From Antrodiella citrinella (Eukaryota > Basidiomycota > Agaricomycetes > Polyporales > Steccherinaceae): a stretch of DNA of 26,444 nucleotides. Each line of letters starts with the position of its first letter. Within the stretch, counting starts at the first letter, position 1. This document shows positions 13,086 through 23,491 of this stretch, one piece after another. The position numbers and the translations under genes were made by a program. Under the pieces are notes generated by a model that saw nothing but the letters and a program-made list of their open reading frames with translations, had not been told where the DNA came from and ran no database searches. The stretch covers positions 1 through 26,444 of the forward strand of contig SGPM01000362.1 of assembly GCA_004802725.1 (NCBI GenBank). Direction: 5' to 3'.

Positions 13086-14524
13086 CCATTTGTCGTCCAA
13101 TGGAGGCAACGGGGACACGCGCTGGTAAGGGCTGTGTACGAGAGTGATTGAAGTGCTGGATACGTGTGCAAAGGAGCAGCCTAGTTTCTTTCATGTTGTC
13201 AAATTGGCGGGTGAGGACGAAAACCGGAAATCTGCGATTGCAAGCGGAAGATGAGTCCAGCTGGCCCGCGACGTTCCACAAATAACGACGTACGTTGGAC
13301 ACATTGCCAGTGGCCACAACCCTCCTACCATCCCTAATTCGTCGAGTCTTGCATCCCAACCCGAGAGCGGGCGACTGTGTTCTCCGTTGTCAGAGAACGA
13401 AGGGATGGGGTTTGATGAGTGTATGCGACCGCCGTATGATCGAAGTTGATCGTATGGGCGTAGTATTGTGACGGATTGTGCGCCAGGAAAATGGGGGTGC
13501 GGAAAGAAAACCAACACTGCACATACCTGGCTACGCGAAATGTGTTCAATCGGTGGACACACAATTGTCGAGCGAGATAGGTAGGAGGGGGGATGCAGGG
13601 AGAACAAGATCTCTTCTACTGGAATCTGTCAACTTGCTGTAGAATGCAAGGGTTGGGACGGACGCACCTTATGTTCTGCAGGCCGCATCTCTACCTCCAC
13701 GTCGGTCCTGACTTCTTAGAGGACGTTCTGGTTGTTGAGAATTTGTGAAAGCGCGACAGATGAAAGCCCCTGCAAGAGAGCGTGAGTTTGACTTAATTCC
13801 AGTATGACTGGTACAAGCATACCGTTGGGACTAGAGTGATGTTCTCGAATTCACTGCTGGTTCAAAGTGAGCAGCGGAGACAAATACGACGGAGAAAACG
13901 TGCTCTTCGTGTTGTTGGTGAGTGTTGGGCATCTCGAGACGAGATACAAACAGATATAGTGACCAGGAGTCGACAAACGTCGGGTCATGGACCGTTGGAC
14001 GTTCGGCGGGTGGCGCAACGGCGCATCATAACCGTGTGAACCCATGTCCTATTGCAGAAACGCCACTGTAGACGTCGACGACGACACACGCGACCCCCGA
14101 GCTATACACATTTTCGTCGTCTTCAGGATGTCGCTCGAGCTCGTTGGTGCGCCCCAGGTGGTAAGGAACCCAGGTATGTCGCCCGCCCATCAGCTCGACA
14201 CTTACTCGCCACTAGTATACCACGATGTCAGTCCATTCTACTATTTCATTCTGTTTCGTATGTTAATGATAAAACATTTAGTCCATTTCCACCTGCATCA
14301 GCACCTGAGGCTGTCGACATAAATTTCATGTACGACAGCTCCGTAGACTCTCCTAAGTCTCATCTAATTCGCTCTCAGGATCACAAACCTAGCAAAGACG
14401 TACCCATGCATGTTTCAGCACGAGAAATCGTCATCATGTACAAGCAGGCAAAACGATAGGGGCCACGCACTCCGGAGGACGGCACAGTCTGTGGATGCGG
14501 TTATGTGACTGACTGATCCATGCA
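13086..14524. other. No recognised gene
   Basis: The missing N-terminus of the DBR1 relic was sought here on the minus strand (GCCHGEL and GDFQA-type motifs) and not found. Plus-strand frames around 14044-14459 are open, but nothing in them is recognised. They might include degraded 5' exons of the downstream plus-strand family copy. Confidence 0.35.
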
Positions 14525-15970
14525 TATGTACCCTACATAAAGCTGAAGCCCAGTGCCATCAGGATAGCTGAGGATGATGATGAATGGACCGCTTGGTCAG
14601 ACCATGCGCATGTTGTGTTGAAAGAGCATTGCAATGCAGACGAAGTTTCTGGGGAAGACAGGGTGTTGAGGACAGAAGATGTCGCATATCCCGTCTTGGA
14701 TGGGGTGAAGTACGAATCATAGCTTGCTTAGGAGTCTCTGGCTGACGGATCGTCGACAGGTCGAGGAGGTGCCGGACAACAACAACGACAGGGCCTATGT
14801 TGAGAGGATCAAGAAGTGGGCTGAAAGTCTTTCTCCGTCGCTGACGCGGATGAGCGCAGATCCATCGCGCTTTTGTCTGATGCGCTTACTTCCCTTGTGT
14901 GCGAATGCGAATGCGGCTGATGAAAAGCCATCGAACGAAGCAACACAACGAGCCCCCGTCGACTCCTTGCTGAGCATTGCTTTCAATTCGCAAGATCCAG
15001 CGCTCAAAGTCTGGTGCGTAGAATCCATCTGATCTAGTACGCCTCAATAATGAGCATCAATAGTTTGGAACTTGAAGTGGACGGAGACATACGGCCCAGC
15101 CAAAGCGGTGGCAGATTTATTCGTCCTTCACCCGATCCCCAAAGAGATTTCCGAAGAGCTTGCCAATTGCGAGCACTGGCATGTATTTGGTCTACCGACC
15201 CCCGGCAACGGGACCACTGCATGTCGGTGTTTTTGGTGTGGAGCACAAGTTTTCGATATCCGACATGATACCAGCAACGAGGCAAGCGGCGATGTATGCG
15301 AGCGGCATCCTACATCAGCGCCACACCCTTGGTTTACCTGACCGGCCGGTGTACGTGGGCGTGCAGGTCAGTCTCTGGTTTCGTCCTCTAGTGGCCATGC
15401 GGTCCAATAAAGGAGAAGTCGTGAGCAGGTTCGTTTACTCTGATAAGGTCGTTTCTAATTCGTCGGACATATCAGGAGGTGTATCCACTCAAGTATTCGT
15501 GGAATCTCCGGGACCCTCCGCAAATGATGGCGTGTTCCTGTTACCTGTTAGGCCTGGCGAAGAAACTTTGCGCTGGATGACCTGAGAAAACCTTGGAGTG
15601 TTCACGACAAATTCGATTGGCGTTACGAATATAGTGAGCGGGAGGTGAAGGAGCCGCAGACGGCTCGAGGACACCGATTCTGACGACGACGACGACGACG
15701 ACGACTCGATGACAGAAGACGGACGCTCGATCGCGGCCGACGACGTCGAACAAGCATTCGAGAGAGGAGACGCTACGCTTGTGATACAGGCGCTGAAACA
15801 AATCCTACAACGCTACAGGTCGCTGCATAACAATGTTTATGAGTGGCAGGCTCATGTCCCGTAAGCAACGGTGTCGTTTTCTGGACCGTCTCCGCTGACC
15901 CTACGTATGATGTGTCTTTGACTATAGTTTGAACCCGCCGCCGCTCAACCGCCGAACGAAGAGCCACTCA
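14525..15970 (+). pseudogene. Unrecognised multicopy family ('ILHQR..LGLPDR' family), right copy
   Basis: The first exon segment reads IRIAEDDDEWTAWSDHAHVV in frame 2. A clean phase-0 intron, 14705-14759 (GTGAAG...GACAG), leads to VEEVPDNNNDRAYVERIKKW and CLMRLLPLCANANAADEKPS. A second intron, 15014-15063 (GTGCGT...AATAG), follows. Then GPAKAVADLFVLHPIPKEI is in frame 0, but PLHVGVFGVEHKF and ILHQRHTLGLPDRPVY are in frame 1, with no room for an intron between 15080 and 15210. The 3' part encodes an acidic Asp run (15682-15705) and a helical DDVEQAFERGDATLVIQALK segment, ending at a GTAAGC donor near 15860. It aligns segment by segment with the minus-strand copy at 9200-10430. Two or more frameshifts suggest a pseudogene. 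Function unknown; no known domain seen. The 5' end is not established. Confidence 0.5.
15682..15705 (+). repeat. (GAC)8 trinucleotide repeat
   Basis: There are eight perfect GAC units. In the coding frame of the surrounding segment they encode an Asp run (…TDS-D8-SMTEDG). Confidence 0.95.
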
Positions 15971-16972
15971 CACCTCAGATGTCTTGAAGTATGCAATGAA
16001 GCATCATAATGTGTAGGTAGATCTGTAGCTATCAATTTACTTGTCAGTAACGTCTTTGCTTCCAGCGATAATGTGTAGCACTAGTATTGTCATTCCGCAA
16101 CAAATAACATACATCTTTCACTTTCCCACCAAGTTGAGAGCTCACTGGCAAGGACGCCGACACTGAGTCTATCGACCGAAACGACAATTTCTTTCGTCGA
16201 CGATCGGGTATTCTTTCGGGGAACGTCCAGTCCACGCTGATCCATACAAAGTTTCAACAAGGTGTAATTCCGATGGGCGCAACATCCTCAGCACGCTCTA
16301 CGTGCACTACACATCGTATGTACAAAGTTTCACGCCGCCCCTCCTTGTCGTTCTCTCGGACTCGATACCCCTCCTTGTTACGATAATTATTCGCTGAAGT
16401 AGCGTTATATTGTAGCAGTAGCAGTAGCCAATTTATTCATTCTTCAAGTTCCTGTCTCTGAAGGACTTCGTCGAACGTATTGCAGCATTGCGAGACCTAA
16501 CTCCGGCGACAGAAGCTCAAGCGGCCTCAGACCCGACTTAAATAGCTGAAAAAAACTCTCCAAATCGAAAGCGAGGCATCGCGGGAGGGCAGAAGCAAGT
16601 GGAGTGCAATGCCCGGACTAGTAGGAAGCTTTTCGCTTGCACAAACAATGTTTCTTTTTAGTTCCGGTGTGCTTGAGTGAACTCGGCCCTCTGTTTCACC
16701 ATGAACAATGCCACTTTGGGGATTCGCTGACTCTGCCATACCATTGATCGGGTGTGACATGGAGAACACGGATCTTGACATCTTGACCCACAGGACAGTC
16801 TGACGACGCGAAAAGCAAGGCAGTGTATAAGTTATGCTGAAGTGAGATTAGCTACGAACACCACACAATCGTGGATGCCACAGCGTAAGTACGTGCTTAT
16901 AAAATGATCCAAAAAGCCCAAGGAAGGAGAGGCAATGTCCAAGATGCAGTATCAGCCGGGACGATCGTTCAC
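15971..16972. other. No recognised gene
   Basis: This is the 3' flank of the amylase gene and of the degenerate plus-strand gene. It has a short (tagcag)3 run near 16416 and an 11-mer (cccctccttgt) present twice near 16337-16379. No coding family was recognised. Confidence 0.4.
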
Positions 16973-19135
16973 TCATGCTTTGGCACCAGTGTGGATGGCG
17001 ATAGCGTTCCGTGCAGGAACGGTAGCAGAGAAGGATCCGCCAGAGACGGTGAACTTCGCGCCTGAGCACGACGACCCGTTGACGACGTCGCAGTACGTCC
17101 CGTCGGCAAGAGAGGTCGTGAAAGTAGTCGTCCAGTCGGAGTCCGCGTTGTTGATAGCGACGAACCCAGAGGAACCTATAAACACAACACATCCCCTCAT
17201 TCAATATCTGCATGATACACAGCAGAGTGGTAGAGAACGACGTACCACGACCGAAAGCAATCTGCTGGGACTGGGGTGACACCCAGTTTGTCAGCGCGGC
17301 GGTGCCAACGGTGTTGCGGAACCCGACCATACCAGCAATGGCGGTCCAACGATGTTGGCAGAGCCAGCCATTGGCGCCACCTGCACCAGAGCAAGTACCA
17401 GCACCTATGGAAGCATTCGTCAGTAAAACGTAGATGCACGCAGCTTTGCAACAATAAACGTACCGCCGTTGGGGGCACCGTCATCGGAAGAGCTGAACGA
17501 GTAGCTAGACAGGATTGTCGGTGTGCCATAGGGGTGGGCCAGAGCGAAGACGTTGGCAGTGACGTATGTGTTCGAAGGGGAGTTAGAGTTCAACGACGTC
17601 GCTGCGTTACCCTAAGGTACGAAATGAGTTAGGTATAAGGAACTGGAAGAATGAAAAGAGACTACGTACACGTTCGGTATCATGGTTGGCAACGAAGACG
17701 TTTGCGTGAGAGCTGTCGGTCCACTCTAAAGTGATGTACAAGTGTTAGTGTTTACGAACGTTGCTCGTTCATTTCGGAGAGGCGTACGTTTGTCGTTAAA
17801 GCTATGAAGACCTGAAATGCCATTCTTGGAGAACGATTCTTGCAGTTCAGTAGTGTACCGGAATCTAACCAAATGTCAAAAACCTCAACGAAACGAAGCA
17901 GTATACAATACCTACTCCATGACATCGCCTAACAAGGGAAGACATATTTAATCCTCGATCTCGCAGAAACAGCACAGGCTGTACTCACCAATACCAGTGT
18001 ATTCAGAACCTTGAATAGTCTCTCCATCCCCAGAAACAACCTCCTGAGTGATGTATTGAGGCTGGGGGCTGAGGCGGCTGATGATGGTAGAAATATCGGC
18101 CACAGGCATATCTGCACAAGCAGGGTCAATCTGTGCTGAAAACGAACAATAAGAAACTCACGTTTGGCAGCATCGAGACGCAAGCCGTCCACACCGAGAG
18201 ACATGAGATCGTTTCCGTTCTGAGCAAGGCGGGCTCGGATGCTATCGGTCTCGGTTTGCAAGCTACAGCAGTTGAGAACATGGCACACGCGAGAAATCCG
18301 ACTAGACTTACTCAGCGAGATTGGAAAGTTCACATGTCTGGACTTGGGTGCGGTTGTTCCAGTCCTGGATATCGTTTCCGGGTGTTCCACAGTAGTGGAA
18401 GTCCTACGTGAGGGATCGAATGTCAATGAAGAAACAAAGAGAACACTGCCGTGCTTGACGAACACTGCTCGAGTATGTTCCGGAGTAGCTGTAATGAGTG
18501 AAGGTGGTGCCGGCGACACCTGTGCCGGAATCGATTCCAGCCATGTGGTTCCATACGGTGTCTGATGAAATGTTCATACGTTCATCAGCCGCGCCACATG
18601 CCACGTCTCAATGGAACACATACCAACAAGGACTTTGACACCAGCGGCGTGACAAGTATCTATCATGCTATGAACAAAGATGAGGCGAGAAGAAGAACGT
18701 GTATGAAGCAATCTTACTTCTTCAAATCGTCACGGTTGCCACGCTTGGACGTCAGAGTGTACGAGACAACTTGGTAATCAGTCCACCATTGAGGACCGGC
18801 GATGTGCTCAGTGGCAGGGCTGACTGCGTAGACGTATTAAATCCAATGCTGATACGAACATTCCATACACGTACCTTGGACGAAGCCATACCCAGCGGGC
18901 CCGATGAAGTTGGTGCACTCCGCAGCGACACTATGGCTCGACGTTAACCAGCGGTACACCAAGATTGCACTAGATAATCTAACCTGCTATACGACCATTG
19001 GAACATTTGGATGATGACTGGCTTGGTGCCTGGTGTGGTGCGGGAAACCAATGAGTTGTTGCTACCTAACGGGGCGGCATGGCTCTGGGTGACGAGGAGA
19101 GGAAGAAGAATCGACGCGATGGAAAGGAACTGCAT
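16973..19135 (-). CDS. Secreted alpha-amylase, glycoside hydrolase family 13
   Basis: This extracellular endo-enzyme cleaves alpha-1,4 links in starch and glycogen. The fourteen exons (minus strand, 5' to 3') are 19135-18984, 18930-18875, 18823-18718, 18667-18624, 18561-18464, 18403-18312, 18262-18162, 18111-17989, 17928-17916, 17864-17788, 17725-17670, 17611-17464, 17404-17246, 17175-16973. They total 1428 nt, 475 residues, with all 13 introns GT-AG (49-70 bp) and all phases matching. Residues 1-20 are a signal peptide ([20 protein letters not shown]). GH13 region I is DTVWNH (120-125), region [11 protein letters not shown] with nucleophile D213, region III TQE with acid/base E240, and region IV NHD with D303. 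IQMFQW and [14 protein letters not shown] mark the first barrel strands. The protein ends after the C-domain with no starch-binding module. The layout resembles the bacterial-type subfamily I recall as GH13_32, but I cannot confirm the subfamily. It looks functional. Confidence 0.95.
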
Positions 19136-19240
19136 ATCGATGGGGAGTGTTGGAAAGCGTAGGCAAGATTAAAGAGTGAAGGGAGTTAGTCTGGTTGAAG
19201 TATGTCAGTGCCATGGTCGCCTGTGTATAAAAGTGCGGCG
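19136..19240 (-). promoter_or_regulatory. Probable amylase 5' leader and TATA-like element
   Basis: Reading the minus strand, a TTTTATAC element lies about 95 nt upstream of the ATG (plus-strand gtataaaa near 19226-19233). A pyrimidine-rich stretch (TAACTCCCTTCACTCTTT) follows before the start, as is common in highly expressed fungal genes. The TATA match is imperfect in this orientation. Confidence 0.3.
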
Positions 19241-19249
19241 GACGCGTTA

Positions 19250-21143
19250 TGACACGTCAACGAAAGACGTACCGTAAGGACAGGTGGTCGTTGTTGTTGT
19301 GTTCAAACCAAGTGCAAATGTTGCAGAGAATGTGGAAGAAAGGTGAAAGTAAGCGAATGGACGAACGCGAGCCTTTTATGCCAATGAGCATTGAGCACGC
19401 GCTACAGCGCTACGGCCTCAGCCAGCCGCCTGACAACACGAAGCCAGTGCATGGATCATGATTCTCCGTAAATGGTCCTGATCATCCAGATTTCCCCAGT
19501 CAGAGCGTGCACATTTTATCGCAGGATGATTCTTTACTGCGACGCCCAAATCTGTCAGTGAATGAAGCTATGGTCTAGGAATCTGGCTATTGAAAATGAC
19601 GTCGCCCAATTCGGCAACGTGCACGAGGTTGTTGCCAAGTATGCACAAATAAATACTGCGCTCTCCTCCTCGGAGACTCGGAGTTCCCCGCAAAGACTCC
19701 GTACTCAAAATAAACACATCTCATCGTCAGAGTCTCACACTAGTTTAAGAAGGTATGCTGGTCGCCCACCGGGGTCCGATTCCCATACATGAGGACATAT
19801 CAGTGCAGCTCTTCAAGCTTCTTCAAGCTTCATTCTTCGATTTTTTGACACAATGCATGTCAAGTTGAACGATGAAATTTCGGACAGGAATGCCACACGA
19901 CCCAGGCGCACTCACTCGCTGCGCTCGCATCATGCACCTGGGTCATACATCTGAAGGCCAATCGCACTTAAAAATGTGAGGACATATTCACATAAACAAA
20001 CATTGGTTTGAGCCAAGTCAACGTAGAAAGCCTCGAATGCGGATATGTCGGAGCAAAAGTGGCGTACAATATCGGCCGTTTCATAAATATGCAATGGCGT
20101 GTGGGGGGATGCAGAACGAGGGCATGAAGTATCGACCTCTGGCTACAGCATATGAAATGCAAGGGCTAACGACACCGNATTCGGAGATGTAACAGGAACA
20201 GCTATCACTCAAAGGGATGCCACCACCTTCNGTGGCAACNTGAAAACGGCATACATCAGCTCACACGGGAAAACGTGGGCATTAACAGTGTCACGTAACA
20301 NTTTTAANGACGTAGAACAAGGTATGACAATACCATGGTCCCCGTCTGAGTTCACGGAAAGTGAGCAACGAACTTAGAACCGACAAAGGGATAGGACTTG
20401 GCTNAATNGAAGGCTCTGAAACGGCTTCGACCCCTCGTTTGTAGCCCGCAANGTGAAGCCTGAGCACACATCGAGGGGGCACAGTGCGCAAAATTCCGCC
20501 TGACTGAATTGCTGAAGTCAGCCGACATTGGGCTAATCAAACGTTAGCAAGGTAGTGGNAATTGAAAGAAAAACATACAAAGAGGTTGTTCGTTGCGTTT
20601 TTAAAGGTCGCCATGGTGAAAGCAATGAGGAGTCTATACTCCCGCGGCGAGGACCGAGAGGCCTATGCGGATATCCAAACAGGGCAGCACACAGGAGGCC
20701 GACTGCAGTATAAAATNTTGAACCCCNGCACGGACATTCTCACGGAAGTAAAGCAGAGTGAGGATAAACTAGGAAGATGGGTATGCAAAACAAATGAAGG
20801 TATGAATTTGTGCAAATCATGAAAGCGGCGGTTCGGGCAAAGACTCGCACTATTAGCCCAGAGAACAATGCGACAGGTGGCCACAACGTTATGACAGGCT
20901 GCTTCAAGTTCACGAGGATATTGTCATTTAGGTCATCTACAAGCAGGNAAAAGGTACTATGTGGTATGTACGACAAGCAGTATCATTGAGCATTTNTATA
21001 AGCATGGAAATCAGTAACATAATGGAAATCGGAACATAGATACAATGTAGCCATGGAGGGTAANATGCGACGGAATTGTGGGGGANAAAAAGAACANGCG
21101 GGNTATAGTACAAGTACAGGGTATCTCAGCAAGAGGTGATCCA
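19250..21143. other. No recognised gene; ambiguous bases begin
   Basis: No coherent coding family on either strand. Single N calls start at 20178 and recur to about 26035, indicating lower sequence quality. A short direct duplication (agcttcttcaagcttc) lies near 19815. Confidence 0.4.
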
Positions 21144-23363
21144 TCAGTCCTGCGGGCGGCCTCCCAGCATCAGCACGAAGTGCTTGTGCAACATGTCAAG
21201 ATNTTGCTCCTTCGTGATGATCCCCAGGCGTGTAGCCTTGTCTGCCCAGATGATGTTCTTCGATAGCAACCTCGGATANCTCGCCTCGCCTTCCTTCCCT
21301 GCCCAGTTGAAATCGATCAGCTGCACCTTCTCGCCGCAGATCATCACGTTGGGCAGACGAATGTCGCCGAACACCAAATCCGCATCGTGGAGCGTGGTCA
21401 GCACATGCGTGAGCTGCTCCACAATATCTGCGGGCCACTCCGCAGGAGCCACATCCCAAGCCGTCGACCCCTCCACGTAGTCCATCACCACCATTCGGAG
21501 CGGTCCGTCGTGGAATCCTNCTTTCAGATAGCTTCTGTCGTCTGCGGCCGTAGTGCCGTCGAGGGTGCCGAAGTAGCGCAACTTCGGTGCCAGTCCCTCG
21601 TCGGCCAACAGCCGATGCGCAGCTGCACCGTAGCGGTCGACGAACTTCACGACTACCTTCGANNGAGGATCNTCGCAAGTTTCCGCAAGGAAGGTCACCG
21701 ACTGGACCTCGTTCTCCAGAGCGGTGATATACTTNAANTGAACAGTCGCACCGTCGGGAGTAGTGTACGAGGTGGGGTATGGGAAGGAGCCTTCGCTAGG
21801 ANGNGGNGCTTCCGGTCCATCGAGGGTNTTGTAGAACGTTTCGAGTTCATTGATGCCCTCTACAACGGCGGTGAACGCACGGCCAATCCTATATGCNTGT
21901 TTATCCTCGTAGACAGATGCTTCTCCGATCCACNTCAGGTCTGTCAGACGCTGCACAATGAAGGCGTCTACGTTGACGNCACCCATGACAATCAGANAAG
22001 GTCCACCGCCAGCAATGATGAACGTCGGACAGCAGGTTCGTTCGACAATCGGTTCCAGCTAAACCAACAAGGACGAAAGTCAGCATTCTTCCTAGAACCA
22101 TCATCCTGAGACATACCTCCTTTCGGGCCCAGTGCTTGAGGACCGAATACTCGGCTTGCGTCAACGGGTCGCATCCACCTTCACCCAAGCTGCGCTTGTA
22201 CTCCGCTTTCAACAGGGGTACTGGAGCATTCATGACGATCACCTGGCAAGATCCATCTGCGCTCTGATTCTGCATGTCAGCAATTTGGGAGACATCCCTG
22301 TCGAGGATCTTTCGAAGGTGCGGAAGAAGGAATGTATGGTTCGCGTGGGGCTCATACGTCTTGATTTTCGCTGACTCCTGCATCATAGCTGATACGGCGT
22401 CAAGAATCCTATCATTGGCGCAGAATGTGTTGTCATCGAGCTTGTTCGTGAACATGTTGAAGACAGGGTGGTAGATCTGGATGGGCGGGGCAATCGTCGA
22501 GGGCGCAAACTTTTTGTCCGCATAGAATCCGTCGTGCAAAATGAACTCTTCGTCCGCTTGCGCTTTGGAATATTCGTTCGATTTGGCAGCGCTGGATGGG
22601 GCCTTGCCTCTGGCATCAGCCCTCCTCACCAGACGTTCGAATCCTACATGGTAAGATACGAATGAGTTGAGGATAATCACGTGTGCAGGGATGAGACTTA
22701 CGAGAGGGAGCCGCCATTTCCGGCACGATATCTATCTTTTCAATAGCCTTGGAGCCTTCCGCAGTAATGATAAGATGAAGGGCCTCTTCGTCAAAGTCTT
22801 TGAATGTTCCCAGAATAGTCTTAATGCGTGTACTTGGCTGGCGAAACTTTGCGATTGCCTTGATATTGTCTACGCTGCCGACCCAATCCTCGTCAATCGC
22901 TTCGACGTTGAGGGGAGTCTTGAGCTGGAAAAGGTGTCAGCTCGAATCGTGTGAAATAATTATAAAAATAAAACATACTGTATGGAAGAGGATGGTTGGC
23001 AGATCTGCATGAAAGGCGTATTCAGCGAGGAGAGAGATCTTCACATCGTCTCGCAGCCAACCGATTGGCTTGCTGAATTTGCTTCTCGCGATGCTCAAAG
23101 TAAATATGAGATGCTTGGAATTGTGCTCGGAGAAAAAGAAGCAGTTGATATCGACATCGTCCTCAGCCTCAACGACAGGCTCAGGCTCGACTGTCTGGCG
23201 ACTCTTCGCGCTGTTCTTCGTGGACCGTCAAATGCTGTCCTTCTGACTCGACGAGGTGTTATTGCTCTGAAGATGAGGGGAAAAACGCGTCGGATGGTTA
23301 GTGGATTGGGCGTGGTCATGGTCAATGTTCGAGTGGCGCACCAACACGCGCACGCTTAAACAT
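21144..23363 (-). pseudogene. Header-kinase gene A: Crinkler-like header plus fungal kinase-like domain, 5' end broken
   Basis: Exons (minus strand): 23363-22979, 22924-22702, 22643-22117, 22058-21144, with introns of 54, 58 and 58 bp, all GT-AG. From the inner candidate start site the model totals exactly 640 codons. The header (FFFSEHNSKHL, LKTPL, IAKFRQPSTRIKTILG, EEALHLIITAEGS) is followed by a middle region and a kinase-like domain: VVVKFVDRYGAAAHRLL (ATP Lys), MVVMDYVEG (hinge), VFGDIRLPNVM (catalytic Asp), LIDFNWAGKEGE (Mg-binding Asp; DFN instead of DFG), YPRLLSKNI. Defects: after the ATG at 23361-23363 the frame is 5 nt short relative to gene B and soon meets a stop. At the inner start, gene B has ATG-GGA, while gene A has ATT-TGA (23228-23233). 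No other in-frame Met lies before the header. The kinase part itself is open, so an unseen upstream exon or non-canonical start could rescue it. The header label is inference; the kinase label is firmer. Confidence 0.7.
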
Positions 23364-23412
23364 GTCGAAGGCGCCTATTATGTAACCGCCCCGGTCATGC
23401 CGCTCAGGAGTG
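22702..23412 (-). repeat. Left arm of inverted duplication (5' part and flank of gene A)
   Basis: This segment, reverse-complemented, closely matches 25772 to the window end. The match covers the flank (gagcggcat, acataat, cgacATGTTTAAGCGTG), the linker (EPEPVVEA), FFFSEHNSKHL, the first header intron position and RIKTILG. The two arms point away from each other and enclose gene C. Confidence 0.7.
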
Positions 23413-23491
23413 GTAGAACGAAGACTATAGCAGCACTCTGAGTCTCTGACCCCAATACAAACGATGAAAGAACAGTACATAAAAAAAGTGA

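Noticed and set aside
16973..19135. Alpha-amylase considered as a pseudogene because many frames are interrupted
   Set aside because: Thirteen GT-AG introns restore one frame of 476 codons including the stop, with every catalytic region present.
19750..19800. Possible tRNA or SINE fragment (GGGGTCCGATTCCC, like a T-arm/B-box)
   Set aside because: No acceptor stem, no anticodon arm and no A-box at proper spacing; the match is short and the T-loop is non-canonical.
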